Notes: generated by a model from the letters alone, not told the origin. A stretch of DNA of 64,000 bases from Nonomuraea africana (GCF_014873535.1 NZ_JADBEF010000001.1:6510001-6574000), one strand, 5' to 3'. Counted from the first letter of the stretch, positions 1 to 8,363 are shown. Numbers and translations are program-made.

Positions 1-347
1 CCATGAGCACAGGGAAAATTGAGCGCAGGAACCGCAGGGTCAGGGCGCTCGAGGCGCTCGACCGCGTCGGGCTCTCCCATCGGGTGGACTTCCTGCCCGA
101 CCGGCTCTCGGGCGGCGAACGGCAGCGCGCCGCGATCGCCAGGGCGCTGGTGGGCGGCCCCTCCCTGCTGCTGTGCGACGAGCCCACGGGCAACCTCGAC
201 AGCCGCAACACCGAGGCCGTCCTCGACCTGTTCGACGAGCTGCGAGGGCAGGGGCTGACGATCGTGGTCATCACGCACGAGACCGAGGTGAGCGACCGCG
301 CCGAGCGCAGGGTCAGGATCACCGACGGCGTCCTGGTGGAGGAGTAA
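1..347 (+). CDS. ABC transporter ATP-binding subunit, C-terminal part (cut by window edge)
   Basis: Only the last ~114 residues of an ABC ATPase are present. Visible are the signature LSGGERQR, Walker B LLLCDEPTGNLD and the H-loop VVITHE. Walker A and the Q-loop must lie upstream of the window, so the ATG at 3 is internal and not the start. The TGNLD wording after Walker B is typical of the MacB/LolD/FtsE group, which energises FtsX-type permeases without transporting through the membrane themselves. Its stop overlaps the start of the next gene (TAATG), so the two are translationally coupled and almost certainly form one exporter. Substrate cannot be told. Confidence 0.93.
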   Translation, partial: MSTGKIERRNRRVRALEALDRVGLSHRVDFLPDRLSGGERQRAAIARALVGGPSLLLCDEPTGNLDSRNTEAVLDLFDELRGQGLTIVVITHETEVSDRAERRVRITDGVLVEE

Positions 348-1522
348 TGGACCTCCGCGACCTGCTGAACGAGGCCATGGCCGGCATGCTGGCCCGCCCG
401 GTCAGGACCGCTCTCACCACGCTGGGCACCGTGCTCGGCATCACCACGCTCGTCATCACGCTCGGCATCGCCGCCACCGCCGGCAACCAGATCGTCGGCA
501 GGTTCGACGAGCTGACCGCCACGACCATCACCGTGGAGGTTCCGGAGAGCACCAAGGCGTCGATCGCGTGGGACGCCATCGACCAGGTCACCAGGTTGCG
601 CGGGGTCACCTCGGCCGCCGCCGTGGCCGAGACCAAGAAGAGCGCCAACCTGAGCGTGCGCTCCAACAAGATCGTGGATCCCACCCGGGTCACCGACCAG
701 ACGCTGAGCGTCGTGGCCGCCAGTCCCAGCCTCCCGGGGGCGGTGAAGGGCAGCATGGTCCAGGGCCGCTTCTTCGACGCAGGACACCTCGCCCGCCAGG
801 ACCGTGTCGTGGTGGTCGGCGAGCAGGCGGCCACGATGCTCGGGATCACCCGGCTCGACCGGGCGCCCGCGGTCTTCATCGGCAAGCACGCCTACACCGT
901 GATCGGTGTCCTGGGCGCGATGAAGCGCGAGAAGAACCTCGGCACCGCGGTCATGGTCCCGCCCACGATCGGCAAGCGCTTCGGGCTCAAGGACGTCACG
1001 AGGGTGCTGATCAACACCAGCCTCGGCGCCGCCGAACTGATCGCCAGGCAGGCGCCGACCGCGCTCAGCCCAGGCAACGAGGACCTGTTGCAGGTCATCG
1101 CGCCCCCCAGCCCGACGAGGGCGCGCGACGCCGTGCAGAACGACGTCAACTCGCTGTTCCTGATCCTGGGGCTGGTGTCGCTCGTCGTGGGCGCGGTGGG
1201 CATCGCCAACGTCACCCTCGTCACCGTGATGGAACGCGTCGCCGAGATCGGCCTGCGCCGCTCGCTCGGCGCCGCGCGCAGGCACATCGCCGCCCAGTTC
1301 CTGCTGGAGTCGACGCTCACCGGGCTGACCGGCGGCGTGATCGGGGCCAGCCTCGGCCTCGTGGCCATCGTCGCCGTCTCGGCGGCCAAGCAGTGGACAC
1401 CCGTGCTCGACGTGCGGCTGGCCGTGATCGCGCCCCTCGCGGGCGCCTTGGTCGGCCTGCTCGCCGGGCTCTACCCCGCCCTGCGCGCCGCCCGGATGGA
1501 GCCGGTCGACGCCCTTCGATGA
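347..1522 (+). CDS. FtsX/MacB-type ABC transporter permease
   Basis: A 391-residue permease partner of the preceding ATPase. One membrane segment lies near the N-terminus (about residues 20-45, after RPVRTALTTLGTVLGI). A large extracytoplasmic MacB-type domain of ~230 residues follows, then three C-terminal membrane segments (from SLFLILGLVSLVVGAVGIAN onward). The family marker ERVAEIGLRRSLGA is present between them, and the C-terminus ends in the usual R-x-E-P-x-x-A-L-R. The start is the ATG overlapping the upstream TAA; a longer frame begins at 173 but that part is antisense-like shadow of the ATPase gene. These proteins transmit ATPase motion across the membrane (mechanotransmission) in lipoprotein, peptide or drug export. 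Confidence 0.93.
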   Translation: MDLRDLLNEAMAGMLARPVRTALTTLGTVLGITTLVITLGIAATAGNQIVGRFDELTATTITVEVPESTKASIAWDAIDQVTRLRGVTSAAAVAETKKSANLSVRSNKIVDPTRVTDQTLSVVAASPSLPGAVKGSMVQGRFFDAGHLARQDRVVVVGEQAATMLGITRLDRAPAVFIGKHAYTVIGVLGAMKREKNLGTAVMVPPTIGKRFGLKDVTRVLINTSLGAAELIARQAPTALSPGNEDLLQVIAPPSPTRARDAVQNDVNSLFLILGLVSLVVGAVGIANVTLVTVMERVAEIGLRRSLGAARRHIAAQFLLESTLTGLTGGVIGASLGLVAIVAVSAAKQWTPVLDVRLAVIAPLAGALVGLLAGLYPALRAARMEPVDALR

Positions 1523-1560
1523 GCCGGCCGGATGGCGCCGGTCGACGCCCTTCGACGAGC
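1492..1560. repeat. Imperfect tandem 36-bp duplication at the permease gene end
   Basis: Positions 1492-1524 recur at 1528-1560 with two mismatches (1500/1536 and 1520/1556). The unit encodes the conserved C-terminal RMEPVDALR motif. In copy 1 a T at 1520 makes the TGA stop; copy 2 has CGA at that place and stays open in the same frame, reading RMAPVDALRR. The duplication lies exactly between the permease stop and the convergent kinase gene. Confidence 0.85.
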
Positions 1561-2516
1561 TAGCCCGCGCTCCAGTAGCGCTCCTCGGCCAGGACGAGAG
1601 CGGCCGCGCCGACGAGGCCCGCGTCCTGGCCGAGCTCGGCGGGGCAGACCCTGACCCTGCGCGCGAAGTCGAGACGCGCGTGCCCGCGCAGCGCCTCCTC
1701 CAGCGGGCCGAACAACAGCTCGCCCGCCTGCGACAGCCCGCCGCCGATGGTCACCAGGTCGAGGTCGCACAGCGCGGTGGCCGAGGCGATCGCCACGCCG
1801 AGGGCGGTGCCCGCCCTGCGCATGGCGGCCATCGCGACCTCGTCGCCCATCGCGGCGTCGCGGGCGAGGTCCCGCGCCGTCACCTCGCGATCCTCCAGGT
1901 ACGGCCCGGCGTCCCCGGCCGCGCCGTACGTCGCCGGGATCCAGCCCTGCGCCAGCGCCCACGCCGTGAGCCCCGGCCCGCGGGCGACGGCCTCCAGGCA
2001 GCCGTGCCCGCCGCACCCGCACGGCGGCCCCTCGGGATCCACCACGACGTGCCCGATGTGCCCCGCGTTGCCGGTGCCGCCGTCGATCAGCCGGTCACCG
2101 AGGATGAGCCCGCCGCCCACCCCTGTGGACACGACCATGCCCAGCATGTTGGCGCTGCCCCTGCCCGCCCCGCGCCAGTGCTCGGCCACCGCGAGACAGA
2201 TCGCGTCGTTGTGGACGCGCACCGGGACCGAGGGGAAGCGCTCGGCGAGCCTGGCGCGCAGCGGGAAGTCGCGCCAGCCCGGCATGTTGAGCGGCGACAC
2301 CTCGCCCTCGGGCCAGGCCATCGGGCCTCCGCAGCCGACACCGACGCCCTTGACCTCGGCCGAGAACGGCTCGACCAGGTCGGTGAGCGTCCTCCACAGC
2401 GTCTCCGCCCCGCCGTCCCTCGGGGTCGCCACCCGCTCGGCCGCCACGACCTCCCCGGCGGCGGAGACCAGTCCGGCGGCGAACTTGGTCCCGCCGATGT
2501 CGATCGCGAGGATCAC
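1560..2516 (-). CDS. ROK-family sugar kinase (glucokinase-like)
   Basis: A 318-residue ROK protein, the usual length for a kinase of this family. The N-terminus ILAIDIGGTKFAAGLV is the phosphate-binding motif; VRHNDAICLAVAEHW contains the sugar/catalytic Asp region; CGCGGHGCLEAVARGP is the ROK zinc motif with the conserved Cys residues and Glu. Expected reaction: ATP-dependent phosphorylation of glucose or a related sugar (N-acetyl sugars possible). There is no N-terminal DNA-binding domain, so it is a kinase and not a ROK repressor. The GTG start at 2516 overlaps the TGA of the upstream FIST gene (GTGA), giving a two-gene coupled operon. Confidence 0.93.
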   Translation of the reverse strand: MILAIDIGGTKFAAGLVSAAGEVVAAERVATPRDGGAETLWRTLTDLVEPFSAEVKGVGVGCGGPMAWPEGEVSPLNMPGWRDFPLRARLAERFPSVPVRVHNDAICLAVAEHWRGAGRGSANMLGMVVSTGVGGGLILGDRLIDGGTGNAGHIGHVVVDPEGPPCGCGGHGCLEAVARGPGLTAWALAQGWIPATYGAAGDAGPYLEDREVTARDLARDAAMGDEVAMAAMRRAGTALGVAIASATALCDLDLVTIGGGLSQAGELLFGPLEEALRGHARLDFARRVRVCPAELGQDAGLVGAAALVLAEERYWSAG

Positions 2517-3682
2517 GAGGAGAAGACCAGGATCGAGGCGGTGAAGCCGTGCACGTGGTTGTGGCCCGCCACCGGGCCCACCTCGCCCGCGGCGAAGAAG
2601 CCCGCCATCCCGATCGCGCCGAGCGTGTCGCGCAGCGCCACCGCGTCGTGGTCGGCGCTGCCGAACATCGCCGAGCCCCTGCCGTTGCAGGCGAAGAGCA
2701 GGGCGCCGTCGACCCTGCCGAGTTCCTCGCGGTGCGCGTCGAGCAGGTCGTAGAGGTCCTCGTCGGCGGTCGCCGCGTCGCGCACCTGGAAGCGCACGCT
2801 CCTGCCGACGTCGACCACGTCGCCGATGGCCACCGCCTCGCGCTCGGGGTCGATGCCGATGACCCCGCGGATGAGGAAGTCGCCGCGCTCGTGGTGCTCG
2901 GCGTACTCGTCCATCGCCACGCCGATCTGCAGCCCTGAGGCGACCAGCTCGCGGTCGTCCTCGTCGAGGTCGCTGACGATGTCCTCCAGCCTGGCCAGCG
3001 CGGGCTGACCGGCCAGTTCCAGCAGCAGGTTCTCCTCCGCGCTGGTGACCACCATGGTCGGCCCGATCGGCCGGCAGCCCTGGCTGACCACCGTGCTCAC
3101 CTTGACCCCGCCGCCCAGCAGGACGCCGATGGCGCCCTCGGTGTAGACCTCGCCGCCGGCGAACAGCCGCACCGAGCCCCTGCCCTCGAGGCCGTTGGCC
3201 AGGCCGCCGATCAGCGGAAGGTCGCCGAGCACCTCGGAGGAGCGCTCGACGAAGGCGTCGGTGGGGAAGGTGTAGGGGTCGGCCAGCAGGATCGCCACCT
3301 GGTCGTCGGCCCTGCGCTCGGGCAGCCCGACGACCACGAACTTGTCCCCGGCGCTCAGCGTCTCCAGCGCGAACGTGGTCAGCCGCCCGCCGTCGAGCTT
3401 CGCGGCCCACGCGCTCACCGAAGGCGTCAGTTCCACGCCCTGGCCGTCGCCGATCACGCCGGTCGCGCTGCAGCCGATCACGTGCGCGGACGACGCGACC
3501 TCCATGGCCCGCTGTCCCGCCCTGGCCACGTCGTCGGGATCCTCACCGCAGATGAAGAAGCAGACCAGGTCCGCGGGCCCGCTCAGCCCTGCCAGCGCCT
3601 GCCGTACGGCCGTCTCCGCGGCCGCGCACAGGTCGGATCCCACGGCGAGGCCGTCAGCGAATCGGCTCGTCAACAGCGCCAC
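2513..3682 (-). CDS. FIST domain sensory protein (FIST_N plus FIST_C)
   Basis: A 389-residue protein with the FIST layout: an N-terminal half containing ADLVCFFICGEDPDDVARA and VIGCSATGVIGDG, and a C-terminal half with the characteristic FFAAGEVGPV...NHVHGFTASI ending. FIST domains are predicted to bind small ligands such as amino acids in signal transduction. Here the domain stands alone, without a kinase or cyclase domain. The GTG at 3682 is chosen because an AGGGAGG ribosome site lies about 8 nt upstream; a longer reading to 3766 adds a non-conserved tail. Coupling to the ROK kinase downstream suggests a link to sugar metabolism, which is inference. Confidence 0.88.
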   Translation of the reverse strand: MALLTSRFADGLAVGSDLCAAAETAVRQALAGLSGPADLVCFFICGEDPDDVARAGQRAMEVASSAHVIGCSATGVIGDGQGVELTPSVSAWAAKLDGGRLTTFALETLSAGDKFVVVGLPERRADDQVAILLADPYTFPTDAFVERSSEVLGDLPLIGGLANGLEGRGSVRLFAGGEVYTEGAIGVLLGGGVKVSTVVSQGCRPIGPTMVVTSAEENLLLELAGQPALARLEDIVSDLDEDDRELVASGLQIGVAMDEYAEHHERGDFLIRGVIGIDPEREAVAIGDVVDVGRSVRFQVRDAATADEDLYDLLDAHREELGRVDGALLFACNGRGSAMFGSADHDAVALRDTLGAIGMAGFFAAGEVGPVAGHNHVHGFTASILVFSS

Positions 3683-3813
3683 GTGTCTCGCCTCCCTTAC
3701 ACGTCGGTGGTTTCCCTCGGGCGGATTCTCCCCACTGCGAGCACAAGCACGCGCCCTTATCGTCACGCATCAGTCAAATCCGAAAGACATTCCCGCATTC
3801 CCCAAAGGCGACG

Positions 3814-3826
3814 TAGTCTCGATCCC
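3814..3826 (+). promoter_or_regulatory. Candidate -10 element for a leaderless transcript
   Basis: TAGTCT at 3814-3819 is followed by 7 nt and then the GTG start at 3827. No ribosome site precedes this GTG. This spacing fits transcription beginning at or next to the start codon, which is common in actinomycetes. No convincing -35 box was found. The 144-bp gap to the divergent FIST gene otherwise holds no gene. Confidence 0.45.
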
Positions 3827-5218
3827 GTGCATCAGCCTCGTATTCTCCGTGAGTTGCGAGAGAGCGGTCACGCTCATCGCAGCGTCAAGACCGAGGTCCG
3901 CGAGAACCTGCTCGCCAGGCTCCGCGCGGGCGAGCCGCGTTTCCCGGGCATCGTGGGCTTCGACGACACCGTCCTACCCCACCTCGAGCGCGCCCTGCTG
4001 GCCGGTCACGACCTGGTCCTGCTGGGCGAGCGCGGCCAGGGCAAGACCCGGCTCATCCGTACGGTCACCGGCCTGCTCGACGAGTGGACCCCCGTGGTCG
4101 AGGGATGCGAGATCAACGACCACCCTTACGAGCCGGTCTGCACCAGGTGCCGGCGCCTGGCCGACGAGCTGGGCGACGACCTGCCCGTCGCGTGGAAGCA
4201 CCGCGACGAGCGCTACGGCGAGAAGCTCGCCACGCCCGACACCTCGGTCGGCGACCTGATCGGCGACGTCGACCCGATCAAGATCGCCGAGGGGCGCACC
4301 CTCGGCGACCCCGAGACCGTCCACTACGGCCTGGTCCCGCGCACCAACCGCGGCGTCTTCTCCGTCAACGAGCTGCCCGACCTGGCCGAACGCATCCAGG
4401 TCTCGCTGCTCAACGTCCTGGAGGAGCGCGACATCCAGGTGCGCGGCTACAACCTGCGCCTGCCGCTCGACATCCTGCTCATCGCCAGCGCCAACCCCGA
4501 GGACTACACCAACCGCGGCCGGATCATCACCCCGCTGAAGGACCGATTCGGCGCCGAGGTCCGCACCCACTACCCGCTCACCGTCGAGGACGAGCTCACG
4601 CTCATCCGCCAGGAGTCGATGCCCGACATCGGCGCCGACGTGCCCGAGCACCTGGTCGAGGTCATCGCCCGCTTCACCCGCCTGGTCCGCGAGTCGACCG
4701 CCGTCGACGCCCGCTCCGGCGTGTCGGCGCGCTTTTCCATCGCCGCCGCCGAGACCGCCGCGGCCTCGGCCGTACGGCGGGCCGCGATCGCCGGCGAGGA
4801 GCGGGCCGTCACCCGCGTCTGCGACCTGGCCACGGTGGTGCCCAGCCTGCGCGGCAAGGTGGAGTTCGAGGTCAGCGAGGAGGGCCGGGAGATCGAGATC
4901 CTGGCCCACCTGCTGCGCCGCGCCACCGCCGAGACCTTCCGCGGCAGGCTCGGCGGCCTGGACCTCACGCCGCTGCTGGACAAGTTCTCCGCGGGCGCCC
5001 AGGTGGAGTCGGGCGAGCTGGTCCCCGCGGGCGAGCTGCTGCGCCGCATCGGACCCGTCGAGGGGCTCGCCAAGGTGATGTCCAAGCTCGGCATGGGCAC
5101 CGGGGAGGAGTCGCCCGGTCACGCGGCCGCCGCCCTGGAGTTCGCGCTCGAGGGTCTCTACCTGATGCGCCGTCTGTCCAAGGACGACGTCGACGGAGTC
5201 GCCACCTACCGCACGTAA
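3827..5218 (+). CDS. Magnesium-chelatase ChlI-like AAA+ ATPase
   Basis: A 463-residue AAA+ protein. Walker A is GERGQGKTRLI at about residue 66; the segment GVFSVNELPDLAERIQVSLLNVLEERDIQVRGY matches the ChlI/MoxR core, and LIASANPEDYTNRGRIITPLKDRFGAEV carries sensor 1 and the arginine-finger region. Such ATPases work with a VWA-domain partner in chelatase-like or chaperone machines, and the VWA gene at 6165 is the likely partner. From memory, M. tuberculosis Rv0958/Rv0959 is the same pair. There are no tetrapyrrole genes nearby, so true magnesium chelation is unlikely. A start at GTG 3827 is preferred over longer frames. Confidence 0.9.
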   Translation: MHQPRILRELRESGHAHRSVKTEVRENLLARLRAGEPRFPGIVGFDDTVLPHLERALLAGHDLVLLGERGQGKTRLIRTVTGLLDEWTPVVEGCEINDHPYEPVCTRCRRLADELGDDLPVAWKHRDERYGEKLATPDTSVGDLIGDVDPIKIAEGRTLGDPETVHYGLVPRTNRGVFSVNELPDLAERIQVSLLNVLEERDIQVRGYNLRLPLDILLIASANPEDYTNRGRIITPLKDRFGAEVRTHYPLTVEDELTLIRQESMPDIGADVPEHLVEVIARFTRLVRESTAVDARSGVSARFSIAAAETAAASAVRRAAIAGEERAVTRVCDLATVVPSLRGKVEFEVSEEGREIEILAHLLRRATAETFRGRLGGLDLTPLLDKFSAGAQVESGELVPAGELLRRIGPVEGLAKVMSKLGMGTGEESPGHAAAALEFALEGLYLMRRLSKDDVDGVATYRT

Positions 5219-5220
5219 AC

Positions 5221-5327
5221 ATTCAGGCGATCTCCCGCGTCCTACTTATGAGAAACGTGCGGCAGAGACCGCCGGTCTGACACGCACGTTTCTCATAAGT
5301 GGTGACACCTGAATCCCGGGGGAGATC
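5221..5327. promoter_or_regulatory. Large palindrome with interlocking inverted repeats before the secreted-protein gene
   Basis: ACTTATGAGAAACGTGCG (5244-5261) is perfectly inverted at 5283-5300. The 21-nt spacer has its own small palindrome (AGACC/GGTCT). Outside it, ATTCAGG (5221-5227) pairs with CCTGAAT (5308-5314), and GATCTCCC (5229-5236) pairs with GGGAGATC (5320-5327), the last containing the ribosome site of the gene at 5328. The two outer pairs cross each other. There is no T-tract, so a simple terminator is not the only reading; an RNA switch hiding the ribosome site or a dimeric repressor operator are alternatives. Confidence 0.7.
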
Positions 5328-6137
5328 ATGCGTCTGCTCGCACTGACCGCCAGCGCCTCTCTTTGTGCCGCCCTCAGCGCCGCCGGCGTCGCCTCGGCCA
5401 CCACCGTGCCCACCGCCGTACCCGCAACCGCGCCCGCCGCCGCACCCGCCGCGGTGCCGGTCTCCGCCGGCACCGCGGCCGGCAAGGTCGCGTACGGCTT
5501 CGCCTGGGCCGACGGCAAGGGCGTCCTGCGGGTCACGCCCGCCAAGGCGACGCTCGTCAAGGAGCACGGGATCCTGCGCTACAAGCTCAAGGCCGTCCCA
5601 GGCGCCAAGGAGGTCAGGCTCGACTACACCAAGTCCGCCTACCGCCGCCTCACCGTCGCCTGCGACCTCGTGGAGACCGAGGGCCGGGTGGCGCTCGACG
5701 CCAAGGGCCTGGGCAAGACGACGTGCACACCCGCCGACCTCGCCTTCACGCTGCAGCGCGGCCCCGCCGCGATCAAGGTCGAGTACGCGGGCACGAAGGC
5801 CGTCAAGGTCAGCGAGTTCCTGACCGACTGGGGCACCCCGAAGAGCGCGTTCGGCACGATCAAGCGGGTCAACGACACCACGGTCACCTTCAAGGGGATC
5901 AAGCTCGGCTACACCCACGCCATCGGCTTCTACCGGGTGACCGCCACGTGCTCCAGCGGCTGGCTGACCGGCAAGCCGGTCAACGCCTCCCAGGACGGCC
6001 TCGGCCAGAAGCCCTGCACGGCCGCCGACTTCACCAGAGTGCTGAAGGCTCAGAAGCATCCCGTGCTGGTCAAGGCCGACTACAACCCGCTCAGCGGTGA
6101 GCTGATCGAGGTGTGGGAGGTCTACGGCGACGCATGA
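5328..6137 (+). CDS. Secreted protein of unknown function with two repeated modules
   Basis: A 269-residue protein with a clear signal peptide (MRLLALTASASLCAALSAAGVASA) and a Pro/Ala-rich stretch to about residue 50. I do not recognise the family. Two related halves are visible: RRLTVACDLV...GLGKTTCTPADL (about residues 104-146) and YRVTATCSSG...GLGQKPCTAADF (about 203-235), each followed by a beta-rich segment. Each half has one Cys near the start and one before TPAD/TAAD, so one disulfide per module is likely. A GGGGGAG ribosome site precedes ATG 5328. It sits between an AAA+ ATPase and its VWA partner, so it may be exported cargo or regulator of that system. Confidence 0.8.
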   Translation: MRLLALTASASLCAALSAAGVASATTVPTAVPATAPAAAPAAVPVSAGTAAGKVAYGFAWADGKGVLRVTPAKATLVKEHGILRYKLKAVPGAKEVRLDYTKSAYRRLTVACDLVETEGRVALDAKGLGKTTCTPADLAFTLQRGPAAIKVEYAGTKAVKVSEFLTDWGTPKSAFGTIKRVNDTTVTFKGIKLGYTHAIGFYRVTATCSSGWLTGKPVNASQDGLGQKPCTAADFTRVLKAQKHPVLVKADYNPLSGELIEVWEVYGDA

Positions 6138-6152
6138 CGGGCGATCCCGGGT

Positions 6153-6164
6153 TAGCGTGGGCGC
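6153..6164 (+). promoter_or_regulatory. Candidate -10 element for leaderless VWA gene
   Basis: TAGCGT at 6153-6158, then 6 nt, then ATG at 6165, with no ribosome site. The same hexamer and spacing recur at metB on the other strand, which supports a real leaderless promoter. Confidence 0.4.
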
Positions 6165-8363
6165 ATGGGCTACCGCTATGGCGAGTACCACGACGGGCCT
6201 GACCCGCTTGCCCCGCCGTACGACGTGCGGGCGGCGCTCGACGAGATGGGTGACGCCATCCTGTCGGGGTCGACACCCGTCCACGCGCTCCGCGACCTGC
6301 TCAAGCGCGGGCTGCCGGGCGCTCAGGACCGCCGCGGGCTCGACGACATGCTCAGGGAGGTCCGGCGGCGCCGCCGCGAGCTGCGGGAGCGCGGCAGGCT
6401 CGACGGCACGCTCGACAGGGCCCGCTCCCTGCTCGACAAGGCGATCGGGCAGGAGCGCGCCGAGCTGTTCCCCGACCCTTCGGACGACGCCCGGCTGCGG
6501 GAGTCCGCGCTCGACACCCTGCCCGACGACACCGCGAGCGCCATCCAGGAGCTGAGCTCGTACGACTGGCGCTCGGCGGCGGCCAGGCAGACCTTCGAGG
6601 AGCTGCGCGGCCTGTTGCGCCGCGAGGTGCTCGACGCGCAGTTCAAGGGCATGCGCGACGCGCTGGCCAACCCCGATCCCGCGGCGATGGAGCGGGTCAG
6701 GCAGATGATGTCCGACCTCAACGACATGCTCGAACGGGACGCCCGAGGCGACCACACTCAAGCCGACTTCGACTCCTTCATGTCGCAATATGGCGACCTG
6801 TTCCCAGAGCGGCCCAGGACGCTGGAGGAGCTCGTCGACATCCTCGCCCGCAGGGCGGCGGCCACCCAGCGGATGCTCGCCTCCCTCACGCCCCGCCAGC
6901 GCGAGGAGCTCACCAACCTCATCAACCAGACGCTCGACCAGGCGGGGCTGTCGGAGCAGATGCGCCGTCTGGGCGACTCGCTCTACGCCCGCCGTCCCGA
7001 CCTGGGGTGGGGCACTCCCGAACGGCTGACGGGCGAGGACCCGATGGGCATGGGCGACGCGGTCACCGCCCTGGAGGAGCTGGCCGACCTCACCCAGCTC
7101 GAAGCCGCCCTGCGCCAGGACTACCCCGGCGCGCGCCTCGACGACATCGACGAGGCGGCGATCCGGCGTGCCCTCGGCCGCTCGGCCGTCGACGACCTGG
7201 AGGCGCTCAAGCGGATCGAGCGCGAGCTGGAGGAGCAGGGGTACCTGCTGAGGCGGCGCGGCAAGCTCGAACTCACGCCCAAGGCGGTGCGAAGGCTCGG
7301 CGAGACGGCGCTGCGCCGCGTGTTCGCCTCGCTCGACGCCGGGCGCAGGGGCGACCACGACCAGCGCGACGCGGGTTCGGCCGGTGAGCTCACGGGCTCC
7401 TCCCGGTCCTGGCGCTTCGGCGACGAGCAGCCGATCGACGTCGTGCGCACCCTCGTCAACGGCATCCGCCGAGGCGACGCGCCCCGCCGTACCGCCCCTG
7501 CCGACCCGCCGGCAGAGGGACACCCCCACGCCCCCCGGGCAACCCCGGGCAGCGCATCCGTTCGCGCCCCCCAGGAAGCCCCGGGCAGCGCATCCGTTCC
7601 TGCCCCCCAGGAAGCCCCAGCCCGCGCATCCGGAGAGGGCCCCGCAACGCTCTCCCCTCACGCGCCTGGAGCGTCCTCCCTGGGAACCCCGGCCCGCGCA
7701 TCGGGGCAGCGCGGCATGGACACCGTCAGGCCGCATTCGCGGGTCCGGCTCTCCGTCGACGACTTCGAGGTGAGCGAGACCGAGCGGCGCAGCGCCGCCG
7801 CCGTGTGCCTGCTCGTCGACCTGTCCTACTCGATGGCCCTGAGAGGCACCTGGGCCGCCGCCAAGCAGACCGCGCTGGCGCTGCAGGCCCTGGTCGCCTC
7901 GAAGTTCCCGCAGGACGCCGTCCAGATCGTCGGCTTCTCCAACTACGCCAGGGTGCTGCAGCCCGACGAGCTGGCGGGCCTCGACTGGGACATGGTGCAG
8001 GGCACGAACCTGCACCACGCGCTGCTCATCGCGGGCAGGCACCTCGACAGGCACCCCGACTTCGAGCCGGTCGTGCTGGTCGTCACCGACGGCGAGCCGA
8101 CCGCGCACCTGATGCGCAACGGCCGCTCCGCCTTCGAGTGGCCGCCCTCGCCGGAGACCCTGGAGCTCACGCTCTCCGAGGTCGACAAGATGACCAGGCG
8201 GCGAGCCACGATCAACGTGTTCATGCTCGCCGCCGACGACCGGCTCAAGGAGTTCGTCGACGAGGTAGCCCGGCGCAACGGCGGCAGGGTCTTCTCCCCC
8301 AGCGCCGACCGCCTGGGAGAGTACGTCGTCAGCGACTTCCTGCGGCTGCGGAGGGCGCGCTAG
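6165..8363 (+). CDS. VWA-domain protein, partner of the ChlI-like ATPase
   Basis: A 732-residue protein. The N-terminal ~440 residues are helical and highly charged, with Arg/Glu-rich coiled-coil-like stretches (REVRRRRRELRERGRL). A Pro/Ala linker at about 445-525 holds three 12-residue repeats. The C-terminal VWA domain begins at about residue 545. Its MIDAS metal site is complete: DLSYS (D552), the Thr in QGTNLHH, and the Asp in VVTDGEPT. This is the layout of VWA partners of MoxR/ChlI ATPases. Its stop overlaps the convergent gene's stop (CTAG). No ribosome site precedes the ATG. Confidence 0.9.
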   Translation: MGYRYGEYHDGPDPLAPPYDVRAALDEMGDAILSGSTPVHALRDLLKRGLPGAQDRRGLDDMLREVRRRRRELRERGRLDGTLDRARSLLDKAIGQERAELFPDPSDDARLRESALDTLPDDTASAIQELSSYDWRSAAARQTFEELRGLLRREVLDAQFKGMRDALANPDPAAMERVRQMMSDLNDMLERDARGDHTQADFDSFMSQYGDLFPERPRTLEELVDILARRAAATQRMLASLTPRQREELTNLINQTLDQAGLSEQMRRLGDSLYARRPDLGWGTPERLTGEDPMGMGDAVTALEELADLTQLEAALRQDYPGARLDDIDEAAIRRALGRSAVDDLEALKRIERELEEQGYLLRRRGKLELTPKAVRRLGETALRRVFASLDAGRRGDHDQRDAGSAGELTGSSRSWRFGDEQPIDVVRTLVNGIRRGDAPRRTAPADPPAEGHPHAPRATPGSASVRAPQEAPGSASVPAPQEAPARASGEGPATLSPHAPGASSLGTPARASGQRGMDTVRPHSRVRLSVDDFEVSETERRSAAAVCLLVDLSYSMALRGTWAAAKQTALALQALVASKFPQDAVQIVGFSNYARVLQPDELAGLDWDMVQGTNLHHALLIAGRHLDRHPDFEPVVLVVTDGEPTAHLMRNGRSAFEWPPSPETLELTLSEVDKMTRRRATINVFMLAADDRLKEFVDEVARRNGGRVFSPSADRLGEYVVSDFLRLRRAR
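7530..7637. repeat. Three 36-bp tandem repeats inside the VWA gene
   Basis: Units begin at 7530, 7566 and 7602, each opening with GCCCCCC and containing GCGCATCCG. They encode 12-residue repeats of the type APxxAPGSASVx in the flexible linker. The third copy is the most diverged. In-frame length changes here would alter linker length without breaking the protein. Confidence 0.85.

Noticed and set aside
1471..2022. 183-codon minus-strand ORF with repeated Arg-rich end
   Set aside because: Shadow frame; its repeats are the 36-bp DNA duplication, and the kinase frame beside it is clearly the gene.
7530..7637. CRISPR-like 36-bp repeat spacing
   Set aside because: The repeats are directly adjacent with no spacers, lie in frame within a coding gene and encode a linker; no cas genes nearby.
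5223..8108. 961-codon minus-strand frame
   Set aside because: Antisense shadow of the secreted-protein and VWA genes, with the composition of a complementary frame.
3827..8363. True magnesium chelatase
   Set aside because: The AAA+ and VWA proteins resemble ChlI/ChlD in fold only; no ChlH-type subunit or tetrapyrrole genes are present.
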